64,000 nt of DNA, taken from assembly GCA_016793465.1 (NCBI GenBank), contig JAEUJW010000080.1, positions 1 through 64,000 of the forward strand. The letters run 5' to 3'. Under the pieces are notes generated by a model. It was not told the origin of the DNA and searched no databases. It was given only the letters and a program-made list of their open reading frames with translations. How positions within the stretch are numbered: position 1 is the first letter of the stretch; the number at the start of each line of letters is the position of its first letter. The position numbers and the translations under genes were made by a program. Source of the DNA: Myxococcales bacterium (GTDB lineage: Bacteria; Myxococcota; Polyangia; Nannocystales; Nannocystaceae). Positions 1 to 9,800 of this stretch are shown here, piece after piece.

Positions 1-117
1 GAAGACCTTTTTGCCAGTCGGAAGCACCCGCAGGATGAAACCGGGCAGGGATTCACAGGTGATCTCGTAGCGGATCGTGCGGGGCTTGGCCTCGCGGACT
101 TGAGCGTTCGTCAGCAT
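1..117 (-). CDS. Tyrosine-recombinase integrase, N-terminal fragment cut by the window edge
   Basis: The 39 visible codons start at an ATG preceded by GGAGG at ideal spacing (CTGGAGGTCGAC then ATG). They read MLTNAQVREAKPRT and then LPGFILRVLPTGKKVF. This is the pattern of the N-terminal arm-binding domain (DUF4102/SAM-like) of phage and island integrases: Leu-Thr, Ala-Lys-Pro near the start, then a Gly-x-x-Leu-Arg-Val-x-Pro-x-Gly-x-Lys strand. The catalytic domain lies outside the window. Base composition is much less GC-rich than everything to the right, fitting foreign DNA. The gene reads away from a truncated FG-GAP gene beginning at 229, so the element's attachment end should lie between the two. 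Family call is from pattern recognition over a short fragment. Confidence 0.7.
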   Translation of the reverse strand, partial: MLTNAQVREAKPRTIRYEITCESLPGFILRVLPTGKKVF

Positions 118-197
118 GTCGACCTCCAGACCCTCAACCAACTCGAACCAAAACCTCACCAGCTCAAGAGCGATTTTTAGGCTGTCCGAAAATACAC

Positions 198-203
198 ATT
201 ATA
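198..203 (-). promoter_or_regulatory. Candidate -10 box for the integrase gene
   Basis: A perfect TATAAT on the minus strand lies about 80 bases upstream of the integrase ATG, in an AT-rich stretch (118-230) that otherwise holds no gene I can see. The -35 position (TGGCCG at 17 bases) is poor, so this is a candidate only. Confidence 0.35.
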
Positions 204-228
204 ACGAAGTCGAGCAGTGGCGGCCATT

Positions 229-1731
229 TTAGACCACATAGCCGTCATTGTCGACGTCGGCCACGATCGGGTTCTCCCACTGCGTCCAGCTGCCGCGCGG
301 CGACGTCAGCAGCACCTGGCCGGCGCCGCCGTAGATGTAGAGCGCGACCTCGTCGGCGTACATCGCCTCGGCCGTGCCGTCGCCGAGGAAGTCGAACGCC
401 GTGCTCGCGGCGAACCCGCCGTCCTGGGTCACCGCCGTCCACTTCGCGGCGAAGTTGGCCTCGATCACGCTGTACGAGTTGGTCGTCGCCCCGGCGATCT
501 CCGGCTGCATGTCGCCGTCGAAGTCGTGGATGGCCGCCGGCCGGTAGCTCGCCAGGTTGACCGCCTGGTTCTGCACCTTGATGGTCCCGTCGTGCTCGAG
601 CACCGTGAGCCCGCCGAGCCCGGCGATCAGCACCTCCGGCAGCAGGTCGCCGTCGAGGTCGGCGACCTGCGGCGGCCCGAACCCGACCGGCGCGCTGTAG
701 TAGAGCGAGCCGTCGTGGTGGTACGCCGTCGGCCCGAGGATCACCTCGAGCTTGCCGTCGCCGTCGAGGTCGGCCGCGGTGTTCAGGTAGGCCGGCTCGT
801 CGTTCACGCTCCACACCTTGTTGCCGAGGTGGTCGAACACCGCCGCGTGGTGGACGATCTCGACGTCCCCGTCGGCGTCGAGGTCGGCCAGGGCCACCGC
901 CGCCGTGCCGACGTTGTAGGTGTCGGGGCCCACGAACTTCTCGGTGCCGTCGTTCTCGACGACCAGCAGCTTGCCCGCCTGCTCCTCGATCATCGTCCGC
1001 CCGGTCACGACCTCCGGCAGCCCGTCGCCGTCGATGTCGCCGATCGCCGGGTACGTGATCGCGTTGACGAACGGCACCTTCCAGTGCACCGCCCCGGTCG
1101 CCCCGTCGAGCGCGAACATCGTGCCCACGTTCTCGAGCGAGCCCGGCCCGTACGCCACCACCACGATGTCGGGCGTGTCGCACAGGTCGACCGCGCCGTC
1201 GCCGTTGTCGTCGGTCAGGTTGGCCACCACCGGCGTCGCCAGCACCTGCGTCTCGTCGCCCTCGCCCATCCACACCCACTGGATGTCGGGCTCGAAGCTG
1301 TCCGGCGGCGCCTCGTCGGTGCACGGCACCACCCCGTCCATGTCGTCCTGGACCTTGCACACGTCGATCGCCTCGGTCGTGCCGCTGTCCTCGCCGCTGC
1401 TGCTCGCGCCCGCCGTCGTGCCCTCGCTCGATCCCCCGCTCGACGTCCCGCCGCCGCTCGTCGTCGTGCCGTCCGACGTCGCGACCCCGGTGCCGCTCGT
1501 CGTCGTGCCGGCGATCGGCCCGCTCGTGCCGGTCGCGCCCTCGGTCGCCCCGCCGCCGGTCTCGCCGGTCGGGGCCGACCCGCCGCTGCTGCTCGCCGCG
1601 CTCGTCAGGTCCGGGCTCGTCGTCGACGTCGAGCCCGCCGCCGTGCCGCCGCTCGCGACGTCGTCGCCGCAGGCGGACAGGGCCAGCATCACCGGGAGGA
1701 GGGCGAGGGATCGGAGGGGCGATGGTGTCAC
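229..1731 (-). pseudogene. FG-GAP/VCBS-repeat surface lipoprotein, apparently truncated at its 3' end
   Basis: A GTG start gives a lipoprotein signal ending in LALSAC (Cys21), then a Ser/Thr/Gly-rich linker to about residue 120, then a beta-propeller-type domain. The propeller has FG-GAP calcium loops DIDGDGLPEV, DLDADGDVEI, DLDGDGKLEV, DLDGDLLPEV and DFDGDMQPEI. The last loop begins DVDNDG and then stops after YVV, without the Glu-Val/Ile that closes every earlier loop. Related myxobacterial proteins normally continue for some 100 residues (from memory). The stop codon lies exactly where composition switches to AT-richer DNA next to an integrase gene, so truncation by an integrated element is the simplest reading. 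500 codons remain and the product may still be made and anchored. Confidence 0.65.
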
Positions 1732-1968
1732 GATCGGCGATGATAGACCGACATGTCCGCCCCGCGCGGGCCGGGATCTACCGCCCCCGGCCCGCCCCGC
1801 GCTCGTGCCCCCGTCGTCCCCTGCGCCTCGCCGCCGCCGGACCGCCTGGCGCGGCGCGCCCGGACCGTCGCTCGGAACTGGGCGTCCGGGCCGACGTTTT
1901 GGAGCCGATTTGCCGGCCCATTCCTAGAGTTTCAGGGCCCCCCCGACGGGGTGTAGACTGCGGCGAGC

Positions 1969-4900
1969 GTGTCCGGACCCGAAGAAATGCCCCTGCTGGA
2001 GATGCTGCAGGTGCTCTCGCGGACCCCGGTCACCGAGCCGCAGCTCCGCGCAGTCGTGGCCGTCACCTGCGCCCGCTGGTGCGTCGCGCGCGGCGAGGAC
2101 GGCGAGGCCCAGCGCCTGCTCACGCATGCCCTCGAGCTGGTGCCCGACCTGCGCCCGGCGATGCGGCTGCTCTACCGCATCTTCCTCCGCCGCCGCGACA
2201 TCCGGAACTCGGTCCGCTACCTCGATCAGGAGATCCGCGCGACCCGCCACCCGCGCGAGGCCGCGGCCCTCTACCGCGAGCGCGGCCAGCTCGTCGAGGC
2301 CCACTTCCGCGACCGCAGCGCCGCCCTGCAGTGCTACCAGGCCGCGTTGAAGGCCACCCCGCGCGACCTCGCGGTGCTGCGCTCGGTCGAGGCCGTCGCG
2401 CTGGCCCAGGGCAACGTGTTCTCGCTGATCAGCAACCTCGAGGCCCAGCTCGAGGTGCTCCACGATCCGCGGGCCGTCGCCGCCGTCGCCCGCGACCTCG
2501 CGCTCATCGAGGCGCGCAACGGCGGCGACCTGGCCCTCGGCGTCGAGCTGCTGCACGCCGCCGCCGAGGAGCAGCCGAAGAACCTCACGCTCGCCCAGGA
2601 CCTGTTCCGCATGGCCGAGGCGGCGCAAAACCCGGACATGATGCTCCGCGCGCTCGAGCTCGAGGCCGACGCCCGCCCGCCCGAGCTGCGGGCCGTGCCC
2701 CTCACCCGCGCCAGCCTCACGCTCCGCGAGATGCGCGACCGCGCCGGCGCCGTCACCCTCCTCCACGCCGCCGCCCGGGCCCAGCCCCACAACATCAGCC
2801 TGTGGCGCAACCTCGAGGAGCTCAGCATGGCCACGGCCCGCTACGACGTGGCCGTGCACGCCTGCGCCGGCCAGCTGAAGGCCATCGGCGCCGACGACCC
2901 GCCCGTGCAGGCCGAGCTCTACTACCGCCTCGGCAAGCTGGCGATGATCCGCCTCGATCGCGTCACCGAGGGCCTCGCCGCCATGCGCAAGGCCCTGAAG
3001 CTGTTCCCCGGGCACATCCCCGCGCTCGAGGACGCCGGCCGCTACCTCATCGCCAACGACGCCTGGTCGCAGCTGCTCGAGCTCTTGAAATTGCAGGTCG
3101 CGACGGCCGACGACGCCGGCCTCAGCCCCGAGGAGAAGGCCCAGGCCCAGCTGCGCGCCGGCCAGGTCCTCGAGGAGAACCTCGGCGAGCTCGAGGGCGC
3201 CCGCAAGATCTACGAGGAGGCCGTCGCCACCTGCCCGACCTTCCGCCCCGCCCTCGACCGCCTGGAGCGCGTGCATCACCAGCTCGGCCGCTTCGAGGGC
3301 CTGCGCGAGCTCTACCAGGGCGAGCTGACCCGCGGCGCCGCCGGCCCGCGCCGCGTCTACCTGCTGTCGCTGCTGGCCCGCCTGCACGCCAACCACGGCG
3401 ACGCCAACGCCGCGATCAAGGCGCTCGTCAGCCTCTTAAAAGACTTCCCCGAGCACATGCCCTCGATCCAGCTGCTCGCCCGCCTGCTCGCCCGGGCCGG
3501 CCGCGCGCGCGAGCTGCTGCAGGTCACCGAGCAGGAAATCAAGCTGACGATCAGCGACGCCCGCCAGGCCAAGCTGCTCTACCGCTCGGCCGAGCTCTCG
3601 CTCGAGCTCGGCGACCGCGCCCACGCCGAGGCCTGCCTGCTGCAGGCGCTCGAGACGGTGCACGACCACCAGCCGAGCATGGCCCTGCTCGAGCGCATCC
3701 TCCGCGACCGCAGCGACGGCCTCGGCCTGGCGCTGCTGCTGCGCCGCCGCCTCGCCGCCGCGCCCGACCCCGAGGAGCGCCTCAGCCTCCACCTCGAGGT
3801 CGTCCACCTGCAGATCGCGCTCGGCGACCCCGACGCGGCGCTCGCGGAGATCGACCCGATCCTCGCGGGCTGGCCCGAGCACCTCACCACCCTGCTGCTC
3901 GGCGTGCGCCTGGCCTCCGCCACCGGCCACACCGCCCAGCGCCTGCGCTACCTCGAGCGCCACTTCGCCGTCACCCGCAGCGAACGCACCCGCGCGCTCC
4001 TGGCCTATCGGACAGGTCTCTCGCGCCAGGACCCGCGCGAGTCGGTCGCCGACCTGCGCCGCGCGATCGCCCTGTGGCCGCAGCTCGGCGGCGTGCACCT
4101 GACCCACCTCGCGTTCGCCGAGGCCACCGGCGACGCGGCCCTCCGCACCGCCGCCCGCACCGGCCTCGAGCTGGCCCGCGGCGCCGGCGAGCGCCAGGCC
4201 TGCGCGCTCCGCCTCGCCGAGCACAGCCTGGCGACGCCCCGCCCCGCCGGCCCCGAGCAGGCCACGCCGGTGTCCGCCGCGCTCCCGCTGCTGCACGCCC
4301 TCGCCGCCGCCCGCCCCGACGACCTCGGCGCCGCGCTCCGCCTGGCCCGCAACGCCCGCGCCGCCGGCCAGCCCGCGCTCGCCGCGGCCGCCTTCGCCGC
4401 CGCCGCCGGCAACCTCGCCGCCCCGCCGAGCGACGCGCTCCACACCCTGCGCTACCGGGCCGCCCGCGCCGCCGAGCAGGTCGGCGACCTCGCCCACCTC
4501 GGCCTCGCCGAGGCCCTCCACGGCGCCGTCGCCGACGCCGACCCGCGCCACGAGGTCGCCCGCCGCGGCCGCGCGCGCGCCTCCCAGGCCCGCGCCGCCC
4601 CGACCGCCTGCCGCGCCGCCGCCGTCGAGCTCGGCGCCGCCGCCGGCGAGGCGACGGTCAAGGCCGAGAAGGCCGTCCTCCTCACCCGCGCCGCCGAGCT
4701 GCTGGCGCGGGCCGGCGACCTCAACGACGCCCGCGCCCGCGTCGACGCCGCCCTGACCGCCTGCCCGCAGTACCTTCCGGCCATGTTCGTAAGGACATGT
4801 CTGCTCGAACAGCTGGGAGACGAGCTCGCCGCCCGCGCCGCCGCCGAGCCGAAGGTCGACGGCCCGACCTCCGCCCCCCCGCGGCGCCCGACCCCGCCGC

Positions 4901-6849
4901 CGCTGCCCTACGACCTCGCCGCCGTCGACGCGCTCGAGGCCCTCGCCGCCGCCCTGCCCGCCCCCGCCGCCTACCCGTACCTGTGCCGCGGCGGCCTGCT
5001 GGCCATCGAGGCGCGCGAGCCGGTCCGGGCCTGGCGCCTGCTCGGCCGCGCGCTCGAGCTCGAGCCCGGGTCCCCGCTGGCCTTCTCGCTGCTGTGGCGC
5101 CTGCGCGAGCAGAGCGGCAAGGAGGGCGCCAGGCCGCTGGCCCAGCACCTCGCGCGCCGGTTCGCCGCGCTGCAGGCCGGCGACGCGCTCGACGTGCCCG
5201 CCGCCCGCGCGCTCGGCCGCCTCGCGCTCGACAGCGACGGCGCCGCCGCGGCCCAGAACCTGCTCGAGCAAGCCGCCGAGCTCCACCCCCGCTCGGTCGC
5301 CGTGCGCGTCGACCTGGCCCGCGCCTACGCCCGCGCCGGGCGCTGGTCCGACGCCGCCGCCCAGGTCGTGCGGGCGATCGCCGACGAGCCAGCACCTGAA
5401 CGAAAGGCCATGTTGGAGCACCTCGCCGCCGACGCCCACGAGCGCGCCGGCATGCCCGAGGTCGCCTTCGAACACTACCTGAACGCCAGCCGCGGCGGCT
5501 ACCTCCCGCAGCACGCGCTCGCCGCCGCCGACCGCATCGCCTCGGCGATCGGCACGGTCGAGCAGCGCGTCGAGGTCCTGTCCCTGCTCATCCACCAGGG
5601 CGACGTCGACGAGCGCGTGCGCAGCCTGCGGGCCCTCGCCGAGCTCGCGCGCGGCCCGCTCGGCAAGCCCGACCAGGCCGTCAACCTCCTCCGCGACCTG
5701 CTGAAGCTGCGGCCCGCCAACACCGACGTGATCCTCGACCTCCACCACCTGCTCGGCGAGCTCGGCCGCACCGATGAGGGCCGCGTCGCCCTCCAGGCCG
5801 GCATCGCCGCCCAGCGGGCGATCCTCCGCGACCGCGGCCTCAGCTCGACCGGCGAGTCGACCGCCGACCCGCTCGACCCCGACCCGGTGCTCGGCCTGCT
5901 GCGCCTGTTCGACGCCGCCGAGGAGCCCGGCGGCGTGTACGTGTGCGCCGCGATCCTCGAGAGCATCGACGCCGACCTCGTGCCCGCCAACCGCCGCTGC
6001 GACGTCGTGGTGCCCGAGCCCTGGCCGCTGCCGAACGCGCCCGACAAGCCGCCGCCGTTCTTCGCCGTCGACGACCCCGCCTGCGCCGCCGCCGTCGGCC
6101 TGCTGCGCACCGGCGTGCAGGACCTGTCGGCGATCCCCGGCGCGCCGCCGCCGGCCGTCAACCTCTCGCAGCGCCACAGCCTGCCGCCGACCAGCGCGAT
6201 CGGCACGGCCACCCGCGCGATCGCCCGCACGCTCAACCTCCCCGAGCCGCTGCTGTTCCTCAACCCCGCCGACGAGCACGGCGTGGTCGCCCACGTCGGC
6301 ACCGCGCCGGTGCTGCTGATCGGCCGCAAGGTCAACGCCCACCCGTTCGGCGCCGCCTCGCGCGACGCCATCGGCCGGGCCCTGCTCCGCCTCGCCACCG
6401 GCGGCGACCACCTCCACCGCGAGATGTCCGACGAGCAGATCGTCGGCGTCCTCCAGGGCATGGCCGCGACCGGCGGCAGCGAGCTCGAGACCATCCTCCG
6501 CGTCGATCAAGACGTCGCCGACGCCATCCTCGAGGCGCTGTCCGGCGCGGCCCTCCCGGTCGACTTCGGCGAGGACGCCGAGGCCCTCGCGCGCCACATC
6601 CAGCGCTTCTCCGTGCGCCAGCTCCGCGAGGTCCTGCGCGCCGCCGAGGACCGCGCCGGCACCATCGCCTGCGGCGACCCCCGCGTCGCCCTCACCGACG
6701 AGTCCCGCTTCCCCGCCCTCAGCACCCGCCGCGCCGCCGCCCTCGTCGCCTACCTGGTGTCCGAGGAGCACCTCGCGCTCCGCCGCGTGCTCGGCTACCA
6801 CGTCGAGCTCGAGCTCGACGACGCCGACATGGAGGAGGTCGCGTCATGA
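1969..6849 (+). CDS. Giant TPR-repeat protein (1626 aa), first of a coupled pair
   Basis: GTG start (MSGPEEMPLLEML). Almost the whole protein is alpha-helical repeats of about 34 residues with the TPR spacing of small and aromatic residues, such as AQRLLTHALELVPDL and ALQCYQAALKATPRDL. A Pro-rich linker near residues 960-985 splits the repeats into two blocks. The last 300 residues or so are not TPR and resemble the end of the next protein: both finish with Ser-Glu/Asp-x-His-Leu-x-Leu-Arg-(Arg/Lys)-x-(Leu/Ile)-Gly. No signal peptide or membrane segment is visible, so a cytoplasmic scaffold is likely. The stop codon overlaps the next ATG (ATGA), so the two should be made together. Partner and role are unknown. 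Confidence 0.85.
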   Translation: MSGPEEMPLLEMLQVLSRTPVTEPQLRAVVAVTCARWCVARGEDGEAQRLLTHALELVPDLRPAMRLLYRIFLRRRDIRNSVRYLDQEIRATRHPREAAALYRERGQLVEAHFRDRSAALQCYQAALKATPRDLAVLRSVEAVALAQGNVFSLISNLEAQLEVLHDPRAVAAVARDLALIEARNGGDLALGVELLHAAAEEQPKNLTLAQDLFRMAEAAQNPDMMLRALELEADARPPELRAVPLTRASLTLREMRDRAGAVTLLHAAARAQPHNISLWRNLEELSMATARYDVAVHACAGQLKAIGADDPPVQAELYYRLGKLAMIRLDRVTEGLAAMRKALKLFPGHIPALEDAGRYLIANDAWSQLLELLKLQVATADDAGLSPEEKAQAQLRAGQVLEENLGELEGARKIYEEAVATCPTFRPALDRLERVHHQLGRFEGLRELYQGELTRGAAGPRRVYLLSLLARLHANHGDANAAIKALVSLLKDFPEHMPSIQLLARLLARAGRARELLQVTEQEIKLTISDARQAKLLYRSAELSLELGDRAHAEACLLQALETVHDHQPSMALLERILRDRSDGLGLALLLRRRLAAAPDPEERLSLHLEVVHLQIALGDPDAALAEIDPILAGWPEHLTTLLLGVRLASATGHTAQRLRYLERHFAVTRSERTRALLAYRTGLSRQDPRESVADLRRAIALWPQLGGVHLTHLAFAEATGDAALRTAARTGLELARGAGERQACALRLAEHSLATPRPAGPEQATPVSAALPLLHALAAARPDDLGAALRLARNARAAGQPALAAAAFAAAAGNLAAPPSDALHTLRYRAARAAEQVGDLAHLGLAEALHGAVADADPRHEVARRGRARASQARAAPTACRAAAVELGAAAGEATVKAEKAVLLTRAAELLARAGDLNDARARVDAALTACPQYLPAMFVRTCLLEQLGDELAARAAAEPKVDGPTSAPPRRPTPPPLPYDLAAVDALEALAAALPAPAAYPYLCRGGLLAIEAREPVRAWRLLGRALELEPGSPLAFSLLWRLREQSGKEGARPLAQHLARRFAALQAGDALDVPAARALGRLALDSDGAAAAQNLLEQAAELHPRSVAVRVDLARAYARAGRWSDAAAQVVRAIADEPAPERKAMLEHLAADAHERAGMPEVAFEHYLNASRGGYLPQHALAAADRIASAIGTVEQRVEVLSLLIHQGDVDERVRSLRALAELARGPLGKPDQAVNLLRDLLKLRPANTDVILDLHHLLGELGRTDEGRVALQAGIAAQRAILRDRGLSSTGESTADPLDPDPVLGLLRLFDAAEEPGGVYVCAAILESIDADLVPANRRCDVVVPEPWPLPNAPDKPPPFFAVDDPACAAAVGLLRTGVQDLSAIPGAPPPAVNLSQRHSLPPTSAIGTATRAIARTLNLPEPLLFLNPADEHGVVAHVGTAPVLLIGRKVNAHPFGAASRDAIGRALLRLATGGDHLHREMSDEQIVGVLQGMAATGGSELETILRVDQDVADAILEALSGAALPVDFGEDAEALARHIQRFSVRQLREVLRAAEDRAGTIACGDPRVALTDESRFPALSTRRAAALVAYLVSEEHLALRRVLGYHVELELDDADMEEVAS

Positions 6850-9800
6850 CCATCCCGCCGCCGCCCACGATCGGGGGGTCCTCGAGCCCGCCGTCGTCAC
6901 CCCCGAGCCCGCCGTCCACGTCGCCGCCGTCCGCGCCTCCGAGCCCGCCGTCCGCGCCTCCGAGCCCGCCGTCCACGCCGCCCGCCGCGCTCGCCCCCGC
7001 GGTCCCGCCCGCGGCCCTCGACCTGCGCACCACCCACCCCGAGACGCCGCCGGTCCGCGCGCCCGCGCCGACCCTGCTCGATCTGCCCGACGCGCTGTTC
7101 CCCTTCGACCTCGAGCAGGACCCCGGCGCCCGCGCGCGCACCCCCCTGCACGCGCCCCAGCGCTGGCTGCACTTCGCCGACGCGCTCGCGACCGCCGCCG
7201 CCGCCGCCGGCGACCCGGCTGTCCGATCGGCCATGTCCGGAGAGGCAGGTCGCATCTACGTCCAGCAGCTCGCCCGCGGCGAGCGCGGCGAGGCCCTGCT
7301 CGCCGAGGCCAGCCCCGCCGTCCGCCGCGCCGCCGAGCGCACCGCCCAGGTGCCCGGCGGCAGCGCGGCCGACGAGCTCGCCGCCCTCGCCCGCGAGGCC
7401 AGCGACGAGCAGCGGCCCCCCCAGCAGCGCGCCGCCGCCTGGGTCGAGCACGGCGAGCACCGCGAGCAGGTCGGCGACCTCGTCGGCGCGCGCGCCAGCT
7501 ACCGCGCCGCGCTGGCGCTCGTCGCCAACCACCCGATCGCCACCGTGCTCGCCGCCGACGTCGAGCGCGTGCTCGCCGTCGCCCCGGCCGCGAACGCCGG
7601 CGAGCACCGGGCCGCCGCCCGCGCGCTGATCGCCGCCCAGCTCGCGGCCCTGCCCGGGCCGTCCGCCGTCCCGCGCCCGCCCGAGCTCGGCAAGCCGGCG
7701 CCGAAGCCCGTCGCCGAGGACCCGTCCCGGCTGCCGCACGCCCGCGTGCGCTCGGCGCTCCTGCAAGAGCTCGCCGATGTCTGCGACGACCCCGCCGAGC
7801 GCCGCACCCACCTCGAGGCCGCCCACGCGGCCGACCCCGACGACCCCGCGCCGCTGCTCGCGCTCGTGCGCGCCGTCCGGGCCGAGTTCGGCCCGCCCGC
7901 CCAGCTCGCCGACCTCTACCGCAAGCTCGCGCGCCTCCACTCCGGCCCGTCCCGCAACCCGCCGGACCCCGTCGCGAGCGCCGCGTACCTGCAGCTCGCC
8001 GTCATCGCCGTCGGCGGCGCCGACGTCCCGCCGGATGTCCTGAAGGACATCCGCACCTGGCTCGAAGGCCACGGCCAGGACGCCGCCGCCCACGCCCTGC
8101 TCGACGCCCTCGCCCACAACTTCGGCCACCACGGCGCCCGCTTCGACGACGCCGTCGGCGCCGACGGCCTGCGCCCCGTCGACGTGCTCGTGCGCCTCGC
8201 CGCCTTCAAGGACGACCCGCGCGAGCAGGCCATCCTCCGCGAGCAGGTCGCCCGCCTGCGCTGGGAGGCCACCCTGCTGGCCACCAGCCAGAGCGCGCTG
8301 GCCGACGACGGCACCCTGCGCCGCCTCGGCGACGACGAGCCCGAGCAGGACCCGCTCAGCGAGGACGAACACGACGCGCTGCGCCACCTCGAGACCGACC
8401 TGCGGTTCGTCCGCCGCTACCTGCCCGAGCAGCGCTGGGTCTGGCAGGCCCTCGCCGCGGTGCTGCGCCGCCTCGCCGACACCCCGGCCCTCATCGCCCA
8501 CCTCACCGAGTGGGCCCAGAGCCGCTCGCACGGGGCCGAGCGCGCCGGCGTGCTGCTGCAGCTCGGCTTCGTGCACGAGCGCATCGAGCACGACCTCTCG
8601 CGCGCCGCCGAGGTCTACGAGCTCGCGGTCGCCGAGGACCCCAAGAACACCGCCTGCCTGCGCGCCCTCGGCAGCGTCTACGAGCGCATGCGCCGCTGGT
8701 CGAGCGCCGCGGCGATCCTCCAGCGCCAGGCCCGCGAGACCGGCGACGGCCCCGAGCGCCTGGCCGCCCTGCGCCGCATCGCCGCCATCGCCGAGACCGA
8801 GCTCCGCGACGTCGACCTCGCCATCTCCAGCCTGCAGGAGGTCGCCCAGCTCGACCAGGACGACGTGCTCTCGCTGTTCCAGCTGGCCACGCTGTGCCGC
8901 AAGCACGACCGCCCGACGGTCCTCATCCAGACGCTGCAGCAGCTGGTCGAGCGCCTCGACGAGGACATCGCCCGCACCGCGATCCTCGTCGAGCTCGGCG
9001 AGGCCCACGAGCTGCGCCTGCGCCAGCGCAGCACCGCCCGCGAAGCCTACGAGCGCGCCCTGAAGCTGAGCCCCGGCTACACCCCGGCCCTGCGCGCGCT
9101 GGCCCGCCTCTACCGCGACAGCGGCGACCGCGACGCCCTGCTGCGCCTGCACGAGCCCGAGGTCGACGCGACCAGCGACCCCGCCGTGCTCGCGCTCAAG
9201 GCCGGGAGGATCTGCTTCGAGGAGCTCGGCGACATGGAGCGCGCCGTCGAGTACCTGTGGCGCGCGTACCGCCTCAACCCCGACCTCGTGCCCGCCCGCG
9301 AGATCCTGCTGCAGCTGCTCAGCGCGACCGGCCGCATCCGCGAGGCCTACGACCTGCTGCGCGCCCAGGACCCGCCGCACAGCCCCGGCCTGCTCGCCGA
9401 CTTCCACTACCGCCTCGGCCTGATCGCCGAGGCCCTCGCGCGCCAGTCCGACGGCGGCGCGGCCGACGAGGACCGCGCCCTCCAGCACTACCGGGCCGCG
9501 CTCGCCGTCCAGCCCGACCACGGCCTCGCGTTCGAACGCTCGCGCCGCCTGCTCGTGCAGAACCACGACGTCGCCAACCTGATCCGCCTGCTCGAGGATC
9601 AGCTGCAGCACGCCCCCGCCCCGCTGAAGCCCGGCCACCTCGTGCAGCTCGCCCGCCTGTACATGGGGACAGGTGACCTCGACGCCGCCCGCGGCGGCTA
9701 CGAGGCCGCCGCCGAGCTCGCGCCCGACGACGCCATCATCCTCCGCGAGTACAAGAACCTGCTGCGCAAGCAGGGCGACGAGGAGATCCTGCCCACGGTG

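Noticed and set aside
118..228. A tRNA gene as the integration target at the element boundary
   Set aside because: No cloverleaf or anticodon arm could be fitted; the neighbouring truncated FG-GAP gene is the better target.
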